From: Rhodobacter sp. TJ_12
GTDB lineage: Bacteria; Pseudomonadota; Alphaproteobacteria; Rhodobacterales; Rhodobacteraceae
Assembly: GCF_020023995.1 (NCBI RefSeq)
Contig: NZ_NRRD01000015.1
Span: 1 to 64,000 of the forward strand
Direction of reading: 5' to 3'
DNA length: 64,000 bases
The translations under genes and the position numbers were made by a program. This document shows positions 1 to 10,337 of this stretch, in pieces (the first letter of the stretch is position 1; the number at the start of each line of letters is the position of its first letter). Under the pieces are notes generated by a model. The model had not been told where the DNA came from. It saw nothing but the letters and a program-made list of their open reading frames with translations, and did no database searches.

Positions 1-1
1 G

Positions 2-490
2 CCGGGGGATCTGCTCTGGCTCGCCGCGGCGGGGGCCGTTGGCGGCGGGCTTGGCTGGCGCTTGCGAATCCCGGGCGGCATGGTGACGGGGCCGATCCTT
101 GTCTCTGCGCTTGTGCATCTGTCCGGGCTGGCCCAAGGCGCGCCGCCCGCTTGGCTGGTGACGCTGACACAGTTGATCATCGGCACCTCTTTGGGGGTGC
201 GTTTTGCGGGAATGGAACCGCGCCGGTTCTGGCTTGCGCTGCGGCTGGCGGGGCTGTCCACCTCGGTCTCGATCGGGCTGGCGGGGCTTTTCGCCTTTGC
301 CTTGGCAACATGGGTGGGCGAGCCCATTTCCGCCGTATTTTTGGCCTTTGCGCCCGGCGGGCTGGTGGAAATGTCGCTCGTGGCGCTGTCGTTGCAACTC
401 AGTGCCGTTTACGTGACCGCGCATCACGCGTTGCGCATCTTGCTGGCCGTCACCGCCGCGCGCGTGCTGGCCCCCCGTCTGGCAAAATAG
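2..490 (+). CDS. AbrB-family membrane protein, C-terminal part
   Basis: The frame is open from base 2 to the TAG at 488-490, so the 5' end lies outside the window. What is visible is a very hydrophobic protein with Gly/Ala/Leu-rich membrane segments separated by short loops. The segment GGMVTGPILVSALVHLSG and the later FLAFAPGGLVEMSLVAL resemble the repeated halves of AbrB-type proteins, a poorly characterised family once annotated as ammonia monooxygenase-like. The function in this organism is unknown. It converges on dnaE with a single base between the two stop codons. Family assignment is from pattern only. Confidence 0.7.
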   Translation, partial: PGDLLWLAAAGAVGGGLGWRLRIPGGMVTGPILVSALVHLSGLAQGAPPAWLVTLTQLIIGTSLGVRFAGMEPRRFWLALRLAGLSTSVSIGLAGLFAFALATWVGEPISAVFLAFAPGGLVEMSLVALSLQLSAVYVTAHHALRILLAVTAARVLAPRLAK

Positions 491-491
491 A

Positions 492-3400
492 TCAGACCTC
501 TTCGACCTGCACCACACCGCGCAGGCTGCGCAAGGCCCCCTTGACCTGCGGGTTGACCGGAAGATCGCGCCCCGCCGCGATCTGGTAGCGGCAGCGTTTT
601 TCCAGGTCAAAGACAGAAAAGGTCACAGGACCGCGCGATTTCACCCGGCCTTCAGCCAAAATACGTTCGAAAAGTGCAGCAACGGAACTGACCGCCTCGG
701 GCGTTTCAAGGTGGATCAACAGCCCGGAACTGCCATCCGACTCCGCCGCCACTTGGTCAATCGGCGTGGCGGCATTGCACAGCATTTTCACCGTCTCGCC
801 TTCGACATCGACCTTGACGGTCAGCACCACCGCTTGACCGGGTTCCAAATGGCTACGGCACGCCTCCAACGTGTCGGAAAAGACCGTCACCTCATAAGGC
901 CCGGTCGGGTCCGACAATGACACAAAGGCAAACCGGTTCCCCTTGGCCGATTTGCGTTCCGACCGCGCGGCGACCTGCCCCGCGATCTTACCGACAAAGG
1001 GCCCGGTATTGATCGCCTTGGCGGTCACATCGGCCAGCGTCAGCACTTTTTTGCGTTTCAGCGCGGGCAGATAGTCATCAAGCGGATGGCCCGACAGGTA
1101 GAAGCCGATGGCCTTATGTTCCTCGGCTAGCCGCTCGCCCGGCAGCCAGTCATCGGTATCGGCCATGCGCGGCGGCGGCAGATCATCGCCCGCTTCGCCA
1201 AAAAGCGACACCTGCGCCGAGGCTTTGGCCTCTGCCACGGCCCCCGACCACGCCATCAGCCCCTCAAGGCTTTCAAAGACGCGTTTGCGGTTTGGATCAA
1301 GCTGGTCGAACGCCCCCGCCCGCGCCAACATCTCTAAGGGCCGCTTGCCGATCCGCTTAAGATCGCAGCGCCGGGCGAAATCGGTCATGTCGTGGAAGGG
1401 TGTGTCCCCGCGCGCCGCCACGATCAGCTTCATCGCGTCGACGCCGACGTTTTTCAGCGCGCCCAGCGCATAGACCAGTTGTTGATCGACCACATCAAAG
1501 GTGGCGAGCGAGCGGTTCACACAGGGGGGCACCACCTCGATGCTTAGGCCCCGCCGCGCCTCGGCAGTGTAGACCGCCAGCTTGTCGGTCAGGTGAATAT
1601 CGCAATTCATGACGCCCGCCATGAACTCCACCGGGTGGTTCGCCTTTAGCCAAGCGGTTTGATAGGACACAATCGCATAAGCGGCCGCGTGCGATTTGTT
1701 GAACCCGTAGTTCGCGAATTTCTCTAGCAGGTCAAAAACTTCACCTGCTTTTTTCGCGTCGATATTGTGGGTGGCCTTGGCGCCTTCGATGAATTTGGGG
1801 CGTTCCTTCGCCATTTCCTCGGCGATCTTTTTCCCCATCGCGCGGCGCAGCAAATCGGCGCCGCCAAGGCTATAGCCCGCCATCACCTGCGCAATCTGCA
1901 TCACCTGTTCTTGGTAGACGATGATACCCTGCGTTTCCGCCAAGATCGGGTCGATCGTCGGATGCAGGCTTTCAAGTTTGCGCAGCCCGTGCTTCACCTC
2001 GCAATAGGTGGGAATATTCTCCATCGGGCCGGGGCGATAAAGCGCCACAAGCGCCACGATATCTTCGATACAGGTGGGTTTCATGCGCCGCAGCGCATCC
2101 ATCATCCCCGTCGATTCCACCTGGAACACCGCGACCGTCTTCGCCGCCGCATAAAGCGCGTAGGTCTTGGCGTCATCGATCGGGATCAGGTTGATCTGGT
2201 TCTCCCCGCCCTCGGCAGGGGCGTAAAGCGTTTCGCCCGCCGCATTCACATGCAAGGGCCGACCCGATTTCAGGATCAGGTTCACCGCATTTTGGATTAC
2301 GGTGAGCGTTTTCAGCCCCAGAAAGTCGAACTTCACCAAGCCCGCCTGTTCGACCCATTTCATATTGAACTGGGTCGCAGGCATGTCGGACCGCGGGTCT
2401 TGATAAAGCGGCACCAGCTCATCCAAGGGCCGGTCGCCAATCACCACCCCCGCCGCGTGGGTGGAGGCGTTGCGCAACAGCCCCTCAATCGCTTGGGCAT
2501 AGTTCAAAAGCCGCTGCACGACCTCTTCGGCCTTTGCCGCCTCGCGCAAGCGCGGCTCATCGGCCAAGGCCTTTTCGATGCTGACCGGCTTGACCCCCTC
2601 GACCGGGATCATCTTCGACAGCTTGTCGACATGGCCATAGGACATTTGCAACACGCGGCCCACGTCGCGCACCGCCGCCTTGGACAAAAGCGCACCAAAT
2701 GTGATGATCTGGCCAACTTTGTCCCGGCCGTATTTCTCTTGCACATAGCGGATCACCTCTTCGCGGCGATCCATGCAAAAATCGATATCGAAGTCCGGCA
2801 TCGAGACCCGTTCGGGGTTCAAGAACCGTTCGAACAGCAGGCTGTAACGCAAAGGGTCTAGGTCGGTGATCGTCAGCGCATAAGCCACAAGCGAGCCCGC
2901 ACCAGAGCCCCGCCCCGGCCCCACCGGAATGCCTTGCGCCTTGCCCCATTTGATGAAGTCGGCCACGATCAGGAAGTAGCCGGGGAACCCCATCTGCTCG
3001 ATGATGCCAAGTTCGAATTTCAATCTTGCTTCGTAGTCTTCGACCGGCACCGCATGCGGGATCACATCAAGCCGCGCGCGCAACCCCTCCCAAGCCTGGC
3101 GGCGTAATTCCTCGACCTCATCATCGGCGAATTTCGGCAAGATCGGCTTGCGCTTATAAGTGGCAAAGGCGCAACGGCGCGCAATTTCAACCGTATTTTC
3201 AAGTGCCTCAGGCAAGTCGGCGAACAAGGTCGCCATCTCGGCTTCGGATTTGAAATAATGCTGCGGCGTCAGGCGGCGGCGCGGCTCGCTTTGGTCGACA
3301 TAGGTGCCTTCGGCGATGCAGATCATCGCGTCATGCGCCTCATACATGGTCGATTTGGGAAAGTAGACATCATTGGTGGCCACCAAAGGCAGCCCCATGT

Positions 3401-4001
3401 CATAGGCCATTTCCACAAAGGGCCGCTCGGTCTTGCGCTCGGCCTCGGGCAGCTTGCCGCCTTCGCCGGGATGGCGCTGCAATTCGACATAAAACCGGTC
3501 CGGATAGGCCTTGGCGAGCCGCTCCATCAAAAGCCGTGCCTTGCCCGCTTGGCCGGCCTGCAAAAGCTTGCCCACCGGCCCATCCGCCCCGCCCGACAGG
3601 CAGATCAGACCATCGCAATGGGCCTCCAACTCCTCCAGTGTGACCTGCGGCAATTCCCCATGCTTGTCGACATAAAGGCAAGACGACAGCTTCATCAGGT
3701 TCATATAGCCCGTTTCGGTCTGCGACAGCAGCACCACCGGCGCGGGCATCCGCGGCTTTTCCCCCGGCGCGGCAGGGTCGTAATTCACCGAAACTTGGCA
3801 GCCCACAATCGGCTGCAACCCCGCGCCCTGCGCCAGCACCGAAAATTCGAGTGCCGAGAACATCACATTCGTATCGGTCACGGCAACGGCGGGCATGTTC
3901 ATGCCATCGCACATCTTGATCAGCGTCTTCACCGGCACCGCGCCTTCCAGCAGCGAATATTGGGTGTGCACGCGCAGATGAATGAATCGGGGCTGGGTCA
4001 T
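492..4001 (-). CDS. dnaE: DNA polymerase III alpha subunit
   Basis: This is the replicative polymerase catalytic subunit, 1169 residues, the normal length for the family. It opens with a PHP domain (VHTQYSLLEGAVP at 11-23). The polymerase core has GPGRGSGAGS at 361-370 and PDFDIDF at 402-408, which carries two of the catalytic aspartates. A C-terminal OB-fold region (around GPFVGKIAGQVAARSERK) follows. The ATG at 4001 gives the standard MTQPRFIHLR start. It is divergent from xdhA across 204 bases and is a housekeeping gene unrelated to its neighbours. The long open frames on the opposite strand are GC-driven shadows. Confidence 0.97.
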   Translation of the reverse strand: MTQPRFIHLRVHTQYSLLEGAVPVKTLIKMCDGMNMPAVAVTDTNVMFSALEFSVLAQGAGLQPIVGCQVSVNYDPAAPGEKPRMPAPVVLLSQTETGYMNLMKLSSCLYVDKHGELPQVTLEELEAHCDGLICLSGGADGPVGKLLQAGQAGKARLLMERLAKAYPDRFYVELQRHPGEGGKLPEAERKTERPFVEMAYDMGLPLVATNDVYFPKSTMYEAHDAMICIAEGTYVDQSEPRRRLTPQHYFKSEAEMATLFADLPEALENTVEIARRCAFATYKRKPILPKFADDEVEELRRQAWEGLRARLDVIPHAVPVEDYEARLKFELGIIEQMGFPGYFLIVADFIKWGKAQGIPVGPGRGSGAGSLVAYALTITDLDPLRYSLLFERFLNPERVSMPDFDIDFCMDRREEVIRYVQEKYGRDKVGQIITFGALLSKAAVRDVGRVLQMSYGHVDKLSKMIPVEGVKPVSIEKALADEPRLREAAKAEEVVQRLLNYAQAIEGLLRNASTHAAGVVIGDRPLDELVPLYQDPRSDMPATQFNMKWVEQAGLVKFDFLGLKTLTVIQNAVNLILKSGRPLHVNAAGETLYAPAEGGENQINLIPIDDAKTYALYAAAKTVAVFQVESTGMMDALRRMKPTCIEDIVALVALYRPGPMENIPTYCEVKHGLRKLESLHPTIDPILAETQGIIVYQEQVMQIAQVMAGYSLGGADLLRRAMGKKIAEEMAKERPKFIEGAKATHNIDAKKAGEVFDLLEKFANYGFNKSHAAAYAIVSYQTAWLKANHPVEFMAGVMNCDIHLTDKLAVYTAEARRGLSIEVVPPCVNRSLATFDVVDQQLVYALGALKNVGVDAMKLIVAARGDTPFHDMTDFARRCDLKRIGKRPLEMLARAGAFDQLDPNRKRVFESLEGLMAWSGAVAEAKASAQVSLFGEAGDDLPPPRMADTDDWLPGERLAEEHKAIGFYLSGHPLDDYLPALKRKKVLTLADVTAKAINTGPFVGKIAGQVAARSERKSAKGNRFAFVSLSDPTGPYEVTVFSDTLEACRSHLEPGQAVVLTVKVDVEGETVKMLCNAATPIDQVAAESDGSSGLLIHLETPEAVSSVAALFERILAEGRVKSRGPVTFSVFDLEKRCRYQIAAGRDLPVNPQVKGALRSLRGVVQVEEV

Positions 4002-4205
4002 GGGCGCAGATTAGGCGCGGGGCGGGCCAAGCGGAAGGGGTTTGGCTGCCCATTTTCTGACCATCCGGTGTAATCTGCGTCTGCCCTTGCGCCGAAACGC
4101 TTGCCAGCCCTGCCCCCATCGGCAAAGCTGATGCGATGGGAGCGCCCCCGTTCTACGCCGCATCGGGCGGGGCAGCGAAAATCAGGTATCGCGGCGGAAC
4201 ATGTC

Positions 4206-5588
4206 ATGGAAATCGCGTTTCTTCTCAACGGAGAAACCCGCCGGGTGACGGTTGAAAACCCGCTGGAAAGCGTGCTGGACTGGCTGAGCGCCACGGGGCT
4301 AAGCGGCACGAAAGAAGGCTGTAACGAGGGCGATTGCGGCGCCTGCACAGTGATTGTGACCGATGAAAACGGTCCGCGCGCGGTCAATGCCTGCCTGATG
4401 ATGCTGCCGCAACTGGCGGGCAAGGCGCTGCGCACGGTCGAGGGCGTGGCAGGCCCGCAGGGCCAGTTGCACCCCGTGCAGCAAGCGATGGTCGACCATC
4501 ATGGCAGCCAATGTGGGTTTTGCACCCCCGGTTTCATCACCTCACTGGCCGCCGCGCATACGAACCGGCGCGCGGATTATGATGACCTGCTGGCCGGAAA
4601 CCTGTGCCGCTGCACCGGCTATGCGCCGATCATCCGCGCGGCCGAAGCGGCGGCCGAGGCGGCAGTGCCAGACTGGATGCAGGGTGATTTGACCTTCGAC
4701 TTCGCGCAACTTGCAACCGGTGCAGCGGGGCAGACGGCCTTTTTGCCGCAAACCGTGGATGAACTGGCCGATTGGTATGAAACCCATCCCGAGGCCACCT
4801 TGATCGCGGGGGGCACCGATGTCGCGCTTTGGGTCACCAAGCAATTGCGCGACCTGCCCGAAGTGGCTTTTCTGAACCAATGCAAAGACTTGGCCCAGAT
4901 CCAAGAAACCGAAACGGGCTATGACATTGGCGCAGGCGTGACCATTGCCGCCCTGCGCGCTTGGGCGGCGGGGCCGCATCCGGCGCTGGCCGATCTGCTG
5001 CGCCGCTTTGCCTCTGAACAGGTGCGTCAGGTGGCCACCATCGGTGGCAATATTGCCAATGGCTCGCCCATCGGTGATGGGCCACCCGCGCTGATCGCTT
5101 TGGGCGCCACGCTCACCCTGCGGCGCGGACACAGCCGCCGCAGGCTGCCGCTAGAAGATTTCTTCCTCGACTACCGCAAACAAGACCAATTGCCGGGGGA
5201 ATTTGTGGAAAGTGTCAGCGTGCCGAAAAGCGCCCCCGATCTCGCCTGCTACAAACTGAGCAAAAGGTTCGATCAAGACATTTCTTCCGTTTGTGGCTGC
5301 TTCAATATCACTGCAAAAAGTTCGAAAATTGAAACTGCGCGCGTCGCATTTGGCGGCCTGGCCGGGGTGCCGAAACGCGCGACGGCCTTTGAAACGGCCC
5401 TGATCGGCCAGCCCTTGACCGAAGACAGCTTTGCGAGTGCCCTGCCTGCCTTGACGCAGGATTTCACACCCATGAGCGATATGCGCGCCTCGGCTGCCTA
5501 TCGGATGAATGCCGCGCAGGCGATGGCGCTGCGCTACATCCGGGCCTGCGGCGGCGAAGCGGTTTCGGTGCTGGAGGTCACGCCATGA
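4206..5588 (+). CDS. xdhA: Xanthine dehydrogenase small subunit (2Fe-2S and FAD)
   Basis: XdhA passes electrons from the molybdenum subunit through two [2Fe-2S] clusters to FAD and NAD+ during oxidation of hypoxanthine and xanthine to urate. The first cluster ligands are visible at C39, C44 and C47, and the second cluster uses C103, C106, C134 and C136. The FAD-binding domain begins near residue 170, with [12 protein letters not shown] and the later [19 protein letters not shown] motif. The start at 4206 ([13 protein letters not shown]) matches the R. capsulatus enzyme as I recall it; an in-frame upstream extension to 4101 is unlikely to be real. It is the first gene of a tightly overlapping operon, and its stop overlaps xdhB by 4 bases. 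Confidence 0.96.
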   Translation: MEIAFLLNGETRRVTVENPLESVLDWLSATGLSGTKEGCNEGDCGACTVIVTDENGPRAVNACLMMLPQLAGKALRTVEGVAGPQGQLHPVQQAMVDHHGSQCGFCTPGFITSLAAAHTNRRADYDDLLAGNLCRCTGYAPIIRAAEAAAEAAVPDWMQGDLTFDFAQLATGAAGQTAFLPQTVDELADWYETHPEATLIAGGTDVALWVTKQLRDLPEVAFLNQCKDLAQIQETETGYDIGAGVTIAALRAWAAGPHPALADLLRRFASEQVRQVATIGGNIANGSPIGDGPPALIALGATLTLRRGHSRRRLPLEDFFLDYRKQDQLPGEFVESVSVPKSAPDLACYKLSKRFDQDISSVCGCFNITAKSSKIETARVAFGGLAGVPKRATAFETALIGQPLTEDSFASALPALTQDFTPMSDMRASAAYRMNAAQAMALRYIRACGGEAVSVLEVTP

Positions 5589-7885
5589 CGGTGGGCAAAC
5601 CGCTTCCCCATGACTCGGCCCGGCTACACGTGACCGGGCAAGCGCGTTACCTAGACGACATTCCCTGTCCGGCGGACACGCTGCATCTGGCCTTTGGCCT
5701 CTCAACCGAAGCGGCGGGCGACATCAGCGCGCTAGATCTTGAACCGGTGCGCCAAAGCCCCGGGGTCATCGCGGTTTTCACCGCCGCCGATCTGCCCCAT
5801 GCCAATGATGCCTCGCCCGCGCCTACACCCGAACCGGTGCTGGCCGACGGCGCGGTGCATTACGCGGGCCAGCCGATCTTTCTGGTCGCTGCCACCAGCC
5901 ATCGGGCGGCGCGTGTCGCGGCGCGCAAAGCGCGTATCACCTATGCGCCTAAAGACCCGATTTTGACTATCGATCAAGCGCTTGCAGCGGGCAGCCGGTT
6001 CGAAAACGGCCCCATCACCTGGGCACGCGGCGATGTGGCTGCGGCGCTGGCGCAAGCCACTTATCTGGCCGAGGGCGAGATCGACATCGGCGGGCAAGAA
6101 CATTTCTATCTAGAAGGACAAGCCGCGCTGGCCCTGCCCGGCGAAGAGGGGGTGACGATCCAGTGTTCGACCCAGCACCCGTCGGAAATTCAGCATAAGG
6201 TGGCGCATGCGCTGGGGCTTGCGTTGCATGATGTGCGGGTCGAGATGCGGCGCATGGGCGGCGGCTTTGGCGGCAAGGAAAGCCAAGGCAATCACCTTGC
6301 TATCGCCTGTGCCGTTGCCGCGCGGGCGACCGGGCGCCCCTGCAAGATGCGTTATGACCGCGATGATGACATGGTGATCACCGGCAAGCGGCACGACTTC
6401 CGCATCCGCTACCGGATCGGCGCAGATGCTGCGGGCAAGCTGCTGGGGGCCGAAGTCACCCAATGGGCGCGCTGCGGCTGGTCGCCCGATCTCAGCCTGC
6501 CGGTCTGCGACCGGGCCATGCTTCATGCCGATAGCGCCTATTTCCTGCCCGCGCTGCGGGTCGAAAGCCATCGGCTGCGCACCAATACCCAATCGGCCAC
6601 AGCTTTTCGGGGCTTTGGCGGGCCGCAAGGTATGTTGGGGATGGAACGCGCCATCGACCATCTGGCCCATGTGATGGGCTGTGACCCCGCCGATTTGCGG
6701 CGCCGGAATTTCTATGCGCCTGCGGGCAGCAAGCCCGTGCAAACCACCCATTACGGGCAGGCGGTCGACGATTTCTTGTTAGACGAGATGGTCGATCAAT
6801 TGCACAAAACAGCGGATTTTGCCGCGCGAAAGGCGCAGATCGCGCAGTGGAATAGCCAAAATCGAACCTTAAAGCGCGGGATCGCCCTGTCGCCGGTCAA
6901 ATTCGGCATCTCTTTTACGCTGACCCATCTCAATCAGGCGGGCGCCTTGGTGCAGATCTACACAGATGGCTCTGTCGCGCTCAATCACGGCGGCACGGAA
7001 ATGGGCCAAGGGCTGCATCGCAAAATGGTGCAAGTGGCCAGCGCCGTTTTGGGCACCCGCGCCGAACAGGTGCGCATCACCGCGACCGATACCGCCAAAG
7101 TGCCCAATACTTCGGCCACGGCGGCCTCTTCCGGGGCCGATCTGAATGGGATGGCGGTGAAAGAGGCTTGTGAAACGCTGCGCGCACGGCTGACGCGCTT
7201 TATCGCCGCGCGCGAAGGCTGCCCCCCGGAAGAGGTGCGCTTTGCGGCAGGCGAGGTGCAGGCAAAAGACAAGCGCTGGACCTTTGCCGAGGTGGCCGAG
7301 GCGGCCTATCTCGCACGGATTTCGCTTTCGGCCACCGGGTTTTATGCAACGCCCAACATTTCGTGGGATCGGTTGGCGGGGCAAGGGCGCCCGTTTCTAT
7401 ACTTTGCCTATGGCGCCGCGGTGACCGAGGTGGTGATTGACACGCTGACCGGGGAAAACCGCATTCTGCGCGCCGATATCTTGCATGATGCGGGCACAAG
7501 CCTGAACCCCGCGCTGGATATTGGCCAGATTGAGGGCGCCTATGTGCAGGGCGCAGGCTGGCTGACCACAGAAGAGTTGGTCTGGGATGACAAGGGGCAT
7601 TTGACCACCCATGCCCCCTCGACCTACAAGATCCCGGCCTGTTCGGATCGCCCGCGCCTGTTCAACGTCGCCCTATACGATGCGCCCAACCGCGAAGAGA
7701 CGATCTTTCGGTCCAAGGCGGTGGGCGAGCCGCCCTTCATGCTGGGAATTTCGGCATTTCTGGCGCTTGGCAACGCCTGTGCCGCCTGTGGCCCGCATTG
7801 GCCCAACCTGCAAGCCCCCGCCACGCCCGAGGCGGTGCTGGCCGCTGTGCACCGGGCGCGGGGAACCGATGAGGGGCGGGCATGA
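5585..7885 (+). CDS. xdhB: Xanthine dehydrogenase large subunit (molybdopterin)
   Basis: XdhB, 766 residues, binds the molybdenum cofactor and hydroxylates the purine. It shows the family's glycine-rich [13 protein letters not shown] segment, the FRGFGGPQG segment, and [14 protein letters not shown] in the cofactor-binding half. [11 protein letters not shown] near the C-terminus contains the catalytic glutamate in known xanthine dehydrogenases. The start codon overlaps the xdhA stop (ATGA) and the stop overlaps xdhC, so the three are translated as a unit. The molybdenum-subunit sequence is full length, with no missing segment. Confidence 0.96.
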   Translation: MTVGKPLPHDSARLHVTGQARYLDDIPCPADTLHLAFGLSTEAAGDISALDLEPVRQSPGVIAVFTAADLPHANDASPAPTPEPVLADGAVHYAGQPIFLVAATSHRAARVAARKARITYAPKDPILTIDQALAAGSRFENGPITWARGDVAAALAQATYLAEGEIDIGGQEHFYLEGQAALALPGEEGVTIQCSTQHPSEIQHKVAHALGLALHDVRVEMRRMGGGFGGKESQGNHLAIACAVAARATGRPCKMRYDRDDDMVITGKRHDFRIRYRIGADAAGKLLGAEVTQWARCGWSPDLSLPVCDRAMLHADSAYFLPALRVESHRLRTNTQSATAFRGFGGPQGMLGMERAIDHLAHVMGCDPADLRRRNFYAPAGSKPVQTTHYGQAVDDFLLDEMVDQLHKTADFAARKAQIAQWNSQNRTLKRGIALSPVKFGISFTLTHLNQAGALVQIYTDGSVALNHGGTEMGQGLHRKMVQVASAVLGTRAEQVRITATDTAKVPNTSATAASSGADLNGMAVKEACETLRARLTRFIAAREGCPPEEVRFAAGEVQAKDKRWTFAEVAEAAYLARISLSATGFYATPNISWDRLAGQGRPFLYFAYGAAVTEVVIDTLTGENRILRADILHDAGTSLNPALDIGQIEGAYVQGAGWLTTEELVWDDKGHLTTHAPSTYKIPACSDRPRLFNVALYDAPNREETIFRSKAVGEPPFMLGISAFLALGNACAACGPHWPNLQAPATPEAVLAAVHRARGTDEGRA

Positions 7886-8823
7886 GCCTGCGCCTCGATC
7901 TTTTGGCCACAGCCACCCAGCGCGGCCCGTTCGTACGGCTCGTAGTGGTGGGTGTCAAAGGCTCTGCCCCACGGGAGGTGGGCGCCGAAATGCTGGTGTG
8001 GCCAGATCAAACCCAAGGCACCATTGGCGGTGGCACGCTGGAATTCGCAGCCATCGCCGAGGCCCGCACCCTAAGCCGCCCGCAGATCAAGCGTTTTGCC
8101 CTTGGGCCGGATATGGGCCAATGCTGCGGTGGGGCGGTGCGCTTGGCCTTTGAGCCGATCACGGCACAGACCCTTGCCGGGATCGATGGCCCCGCCTTTG
8201 CCCGCCCCTTTCGCAGCGCAGATCAAATGCCCCTTGCGATCCGCAAAGCAATGGCCGAGGCCCGACGCGGCGCGTTGACCGGGCCGGTTGTGCACGACAA
8301 TTGGCTGATCGAACCCATCGCGCCGCCGCCAGAGCCGCTGTGGATATGGGGCGCAGGTCATGTCGGACGGGCGCTTGTCGATGTGATCGCGCCGCTGCCC
8401 GATTGGGCGCTGTCTTGGGCCGATACCGGGCCGGAACGCTTCCCCGAACAACGCCCCCCCGGCGTCACACCGCTCATCGCGCAGAACCCCGCCGACCTGG
8501 TGACACTGGCCCCGCCCCACGCCCGGCATCTGATCGTGACCTTTTCCCATGCGCTGGATCTGGAGCTGTGCCACCGGCTGCTGGGTCGGGGATTCGCGGG
8601 CTGTGGGCTGATCGGGTCACAGACCAAATGGTCAAGATTTCGCCGCCGCCTCGCCGAACTCGGCCATTCGCCCGCCCAAATTTCACGCATTGCCTGCCCG
8701 ATAGGCGATCCGGCGCTTGGAAAGGCACCACAAGCCATTGCGATTTCCGTCGCCGCCGCGCTACTGAGAGAACGCAACGCAAGAGCCGGAACGGCCGCAC
8801 CAACGGAAGGACTCACCGGGTGA
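7882..8823 (+). CDS. xdhC: Xanthine dehydrogenase accessory protein
   Basis: XdhC, 313 residues, delivers sulfurated molybdenum cofactor to XdhB and is not part of the mature enzyme. The N-terminal XdhC/CoxI domain has VVVGVKGSAPREVGAEMLVW and a GGGTLE segment, with a conserved Cys-Cys pair in DMGQCCGGAVRL near residue 80. A C-terminal Rossmann-like domain follows, with WGAGHVGRALVDV. It overlaps xdhB upstream by 4 bases. At its end GTGA forms both its stop and the GTG start of the ABC-transporter ATPase, which links purine oxidation to purine uptake. Confidence 0.94.
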   Translation: MSLRLDLLATATQRGPFVRLVVVGVKGSAPREVGAEMLVWPDQTQGTIGGGTLEFAAIAEARTLSRPQIKRFALGPDMGQCCGGAVRLAFEPITAQTLAGIDGPAFARPFRSADQMPLAIRKAMAEARRGALTGPVVHDNWLIEPIAPPPEPLWIWGAGHVGRALVDVIAPLPDWALSWADTGPERFPEQRPPGVTPLIAQNPADLVTLAPPHARHLIVTFSHALDLELCHRLLGRGFAGCGLIGSQTKWSRFRRRLAELGHSPAQISRIACPIGDPALGKAPQAIAISVAAALLRERNARAGTAAPTEGLTG

Positions 8824-10337
8824 GTGAAACACTGCTCAGGATCGAGGGGCTGACGAAAGCCTATCCGGGCGTCGTGGCGAATGACGGGGTCGGCTTTCAG
8901 ATCCGCCCGGGCGAAGTGCACGCGCTTTTGGGCGAAAACGGCGCAGGCAAATCCACATTGGTCAAGATGATCTATGGCCTTGTGAAGCCCGATGCCGGCA
9001 CGATGCAGTTTCAAGGCGCGCCCTATACACCGCCCGAACCGCGCGCCGCCCGCGCGGCTGGCGTGGCGATGGTGTTTCAGCATTTTTCGCTGTTCGAGGC
9101 GCTGAGCGTGGCGGAAAACGTCGCCTTGGGCATGGAAAACCCGCCCTCGATGCGCACATTGTCGGCCCGCATCCGCGATATTTCCAGCGCCTATGGACTG
9201 CCGCTCGATCCGACGCGCACGGTGGGCGATCTGTCGGCGGGCGAGCGGCAGCGGGTCGAAATCATCCGCTGCCTGCTGCAAGATCCGAAGCTTTTGATCA
9301 TGGACGAGCCCACCTCGGTGCTGACCCCGCAAGAGGTGGAAATCTTGTTCGGCACCCTGCGCAAGCTGGCGGCCGAAGGCACCGCGATTCTTTATATTTC
9401 GCACAAGCTGGAGGAAATCCGCGCGCTTTGCGATGGCGCCACGATCTTGCGCGGCGGCAAGGTGGTGGCAAGCTGCACCCCGCGCGAAAAATCCGCCCGG
9501 GAACTGGCCGAATTGATGGTGGGGGGCGAATTCGCCGCCACCGACCGCGCGGGGCGCAAGACGGGCGCAAAAATCTTTGAGGTCACGCATCTCAACCTTG
9601 CACCGATGAGCGCCTTTGGCCCCGCGCTGAAAGACCTGTCGTTCAAACTTGCCGCGGGCGAGGTGCTGGGCATTGGCGGTGTGGCAGGCAATGGCCAAGA
9701 AGAACTGATCGCGACGCTGTCGGGGGAACGGCCCTCGGCCGCCGGCACGGTCAGCCTGCATGGGCAGGATATTTCCGACCTTGGGCCAAACGACCGGCGC
9801 AGGCTTGGGCTTCTGGCGGCGCCCGAGGAACGGCTTGGCCATGCCGCCGTGCCGAACCTCAGCCTGACGGAAAACGCGATCCTGACCGGCACCGTGCGCC
9901 GCCCGCTGACCCGCAACGGGTTCTTGAACATGGGCGCGGCGAAACGCTTTGCCGAAGAAATCATTGCGGGCTTTGACGTACGCACCCCGGGCCCACAGGT
10001 GGCCGCGCGTGCGCTGTCAGGCGGCAATTTGCAGAAATTCGTCATAGGCCGCGAAGTGCTGCAAGCGCCCGAGGTTTTGGTGGTCAACCAACCCACATGG
10101 GGCGTGGATGCCGCCGCCGCCGCCGCGATCCGGCAATCGCTTCTGGATCTGGCGGCCAAGGGGGCTGCAGTGATCGTGATTTCCCAAGATCTTGATGAAT
10201 TGATGGAAATTTCTGACCGCTTCTGCGCGCTGAACGAAGGCCGCCTGTCTGCCCCGCGCCCGACCGAGGGGCTAAGTATGGAGGAAATCGGGCTGATGCT
10301 GGGCGGCGCACATGGCATGCAGGAGGCGGCGGTATGA
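8820..10337 (+). CDS. ABC transporter ATPase, BMP/purine nucleoside type
   Basis: This is a 505-residue tandem ATPase of the sugar/nucleoside (RbsA/NupA-like) class that energises import with the two permeases downstream. The N-terminal half is canonical: GENGAGKST Walker A, LSAGERQRVE signature, LLIMDEPTSVLTP Walker B. The C-terminal half has the degenerate Walker A typical of this class (GVAGNGQEE) but a normal LSGGNLQKF signature. The start is the GTG at 8820 (VSETLLRIEG), overlapping the xdhC stop; a much longer upstream reading frame is an xdhC shadow. Position in the xdh operon suggests the substrate is hypoxanthine, xanthine or a purine nucleoside (inference). Confidence 0.92.
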   Translation: MSETLLRIEGLTKAYPGVVANDGVGFQIRPGEVHALLGENGAGKSTLVKMIYGLVKPDAGTMQFQGAPYTPPEPRAARAAGVAMVFQHFSLFEALSVAENVALGMENPPSMRTLSARIRDISSAYGLPLDPTRTVGDLSAGERQRVEIIRCLLQDPKLLIMDEPTSVLTPQEVEILFGTLRKLAAEGTAILYISHKLEEIRALCDGATILRGGKVVASCTPREKSARELAELMVGGEFAATDRAGRKTGAKIFEVTHLNLAPMSAFGPALKDLSFKLAAGEVLGIGGVAGNGQEELIATLSGERPSAAGTVSLHGQDISDLGPNDRRRLGLLAAPEERLGHAAVPNLSLTENAILTGTVRRPLTRNGFLNMGAAKRFAEEIIAGFDVRTPGPQVAARALSGGNLQKFVIGREVLQAPEVLVVNQPTWGVDAAAAAAIRQSLLDLAAKGAAVIVISQDLDELMEISDRFCALNEGRLSAPRPTEGLSMEEIGLMLGGAHGMQEAAV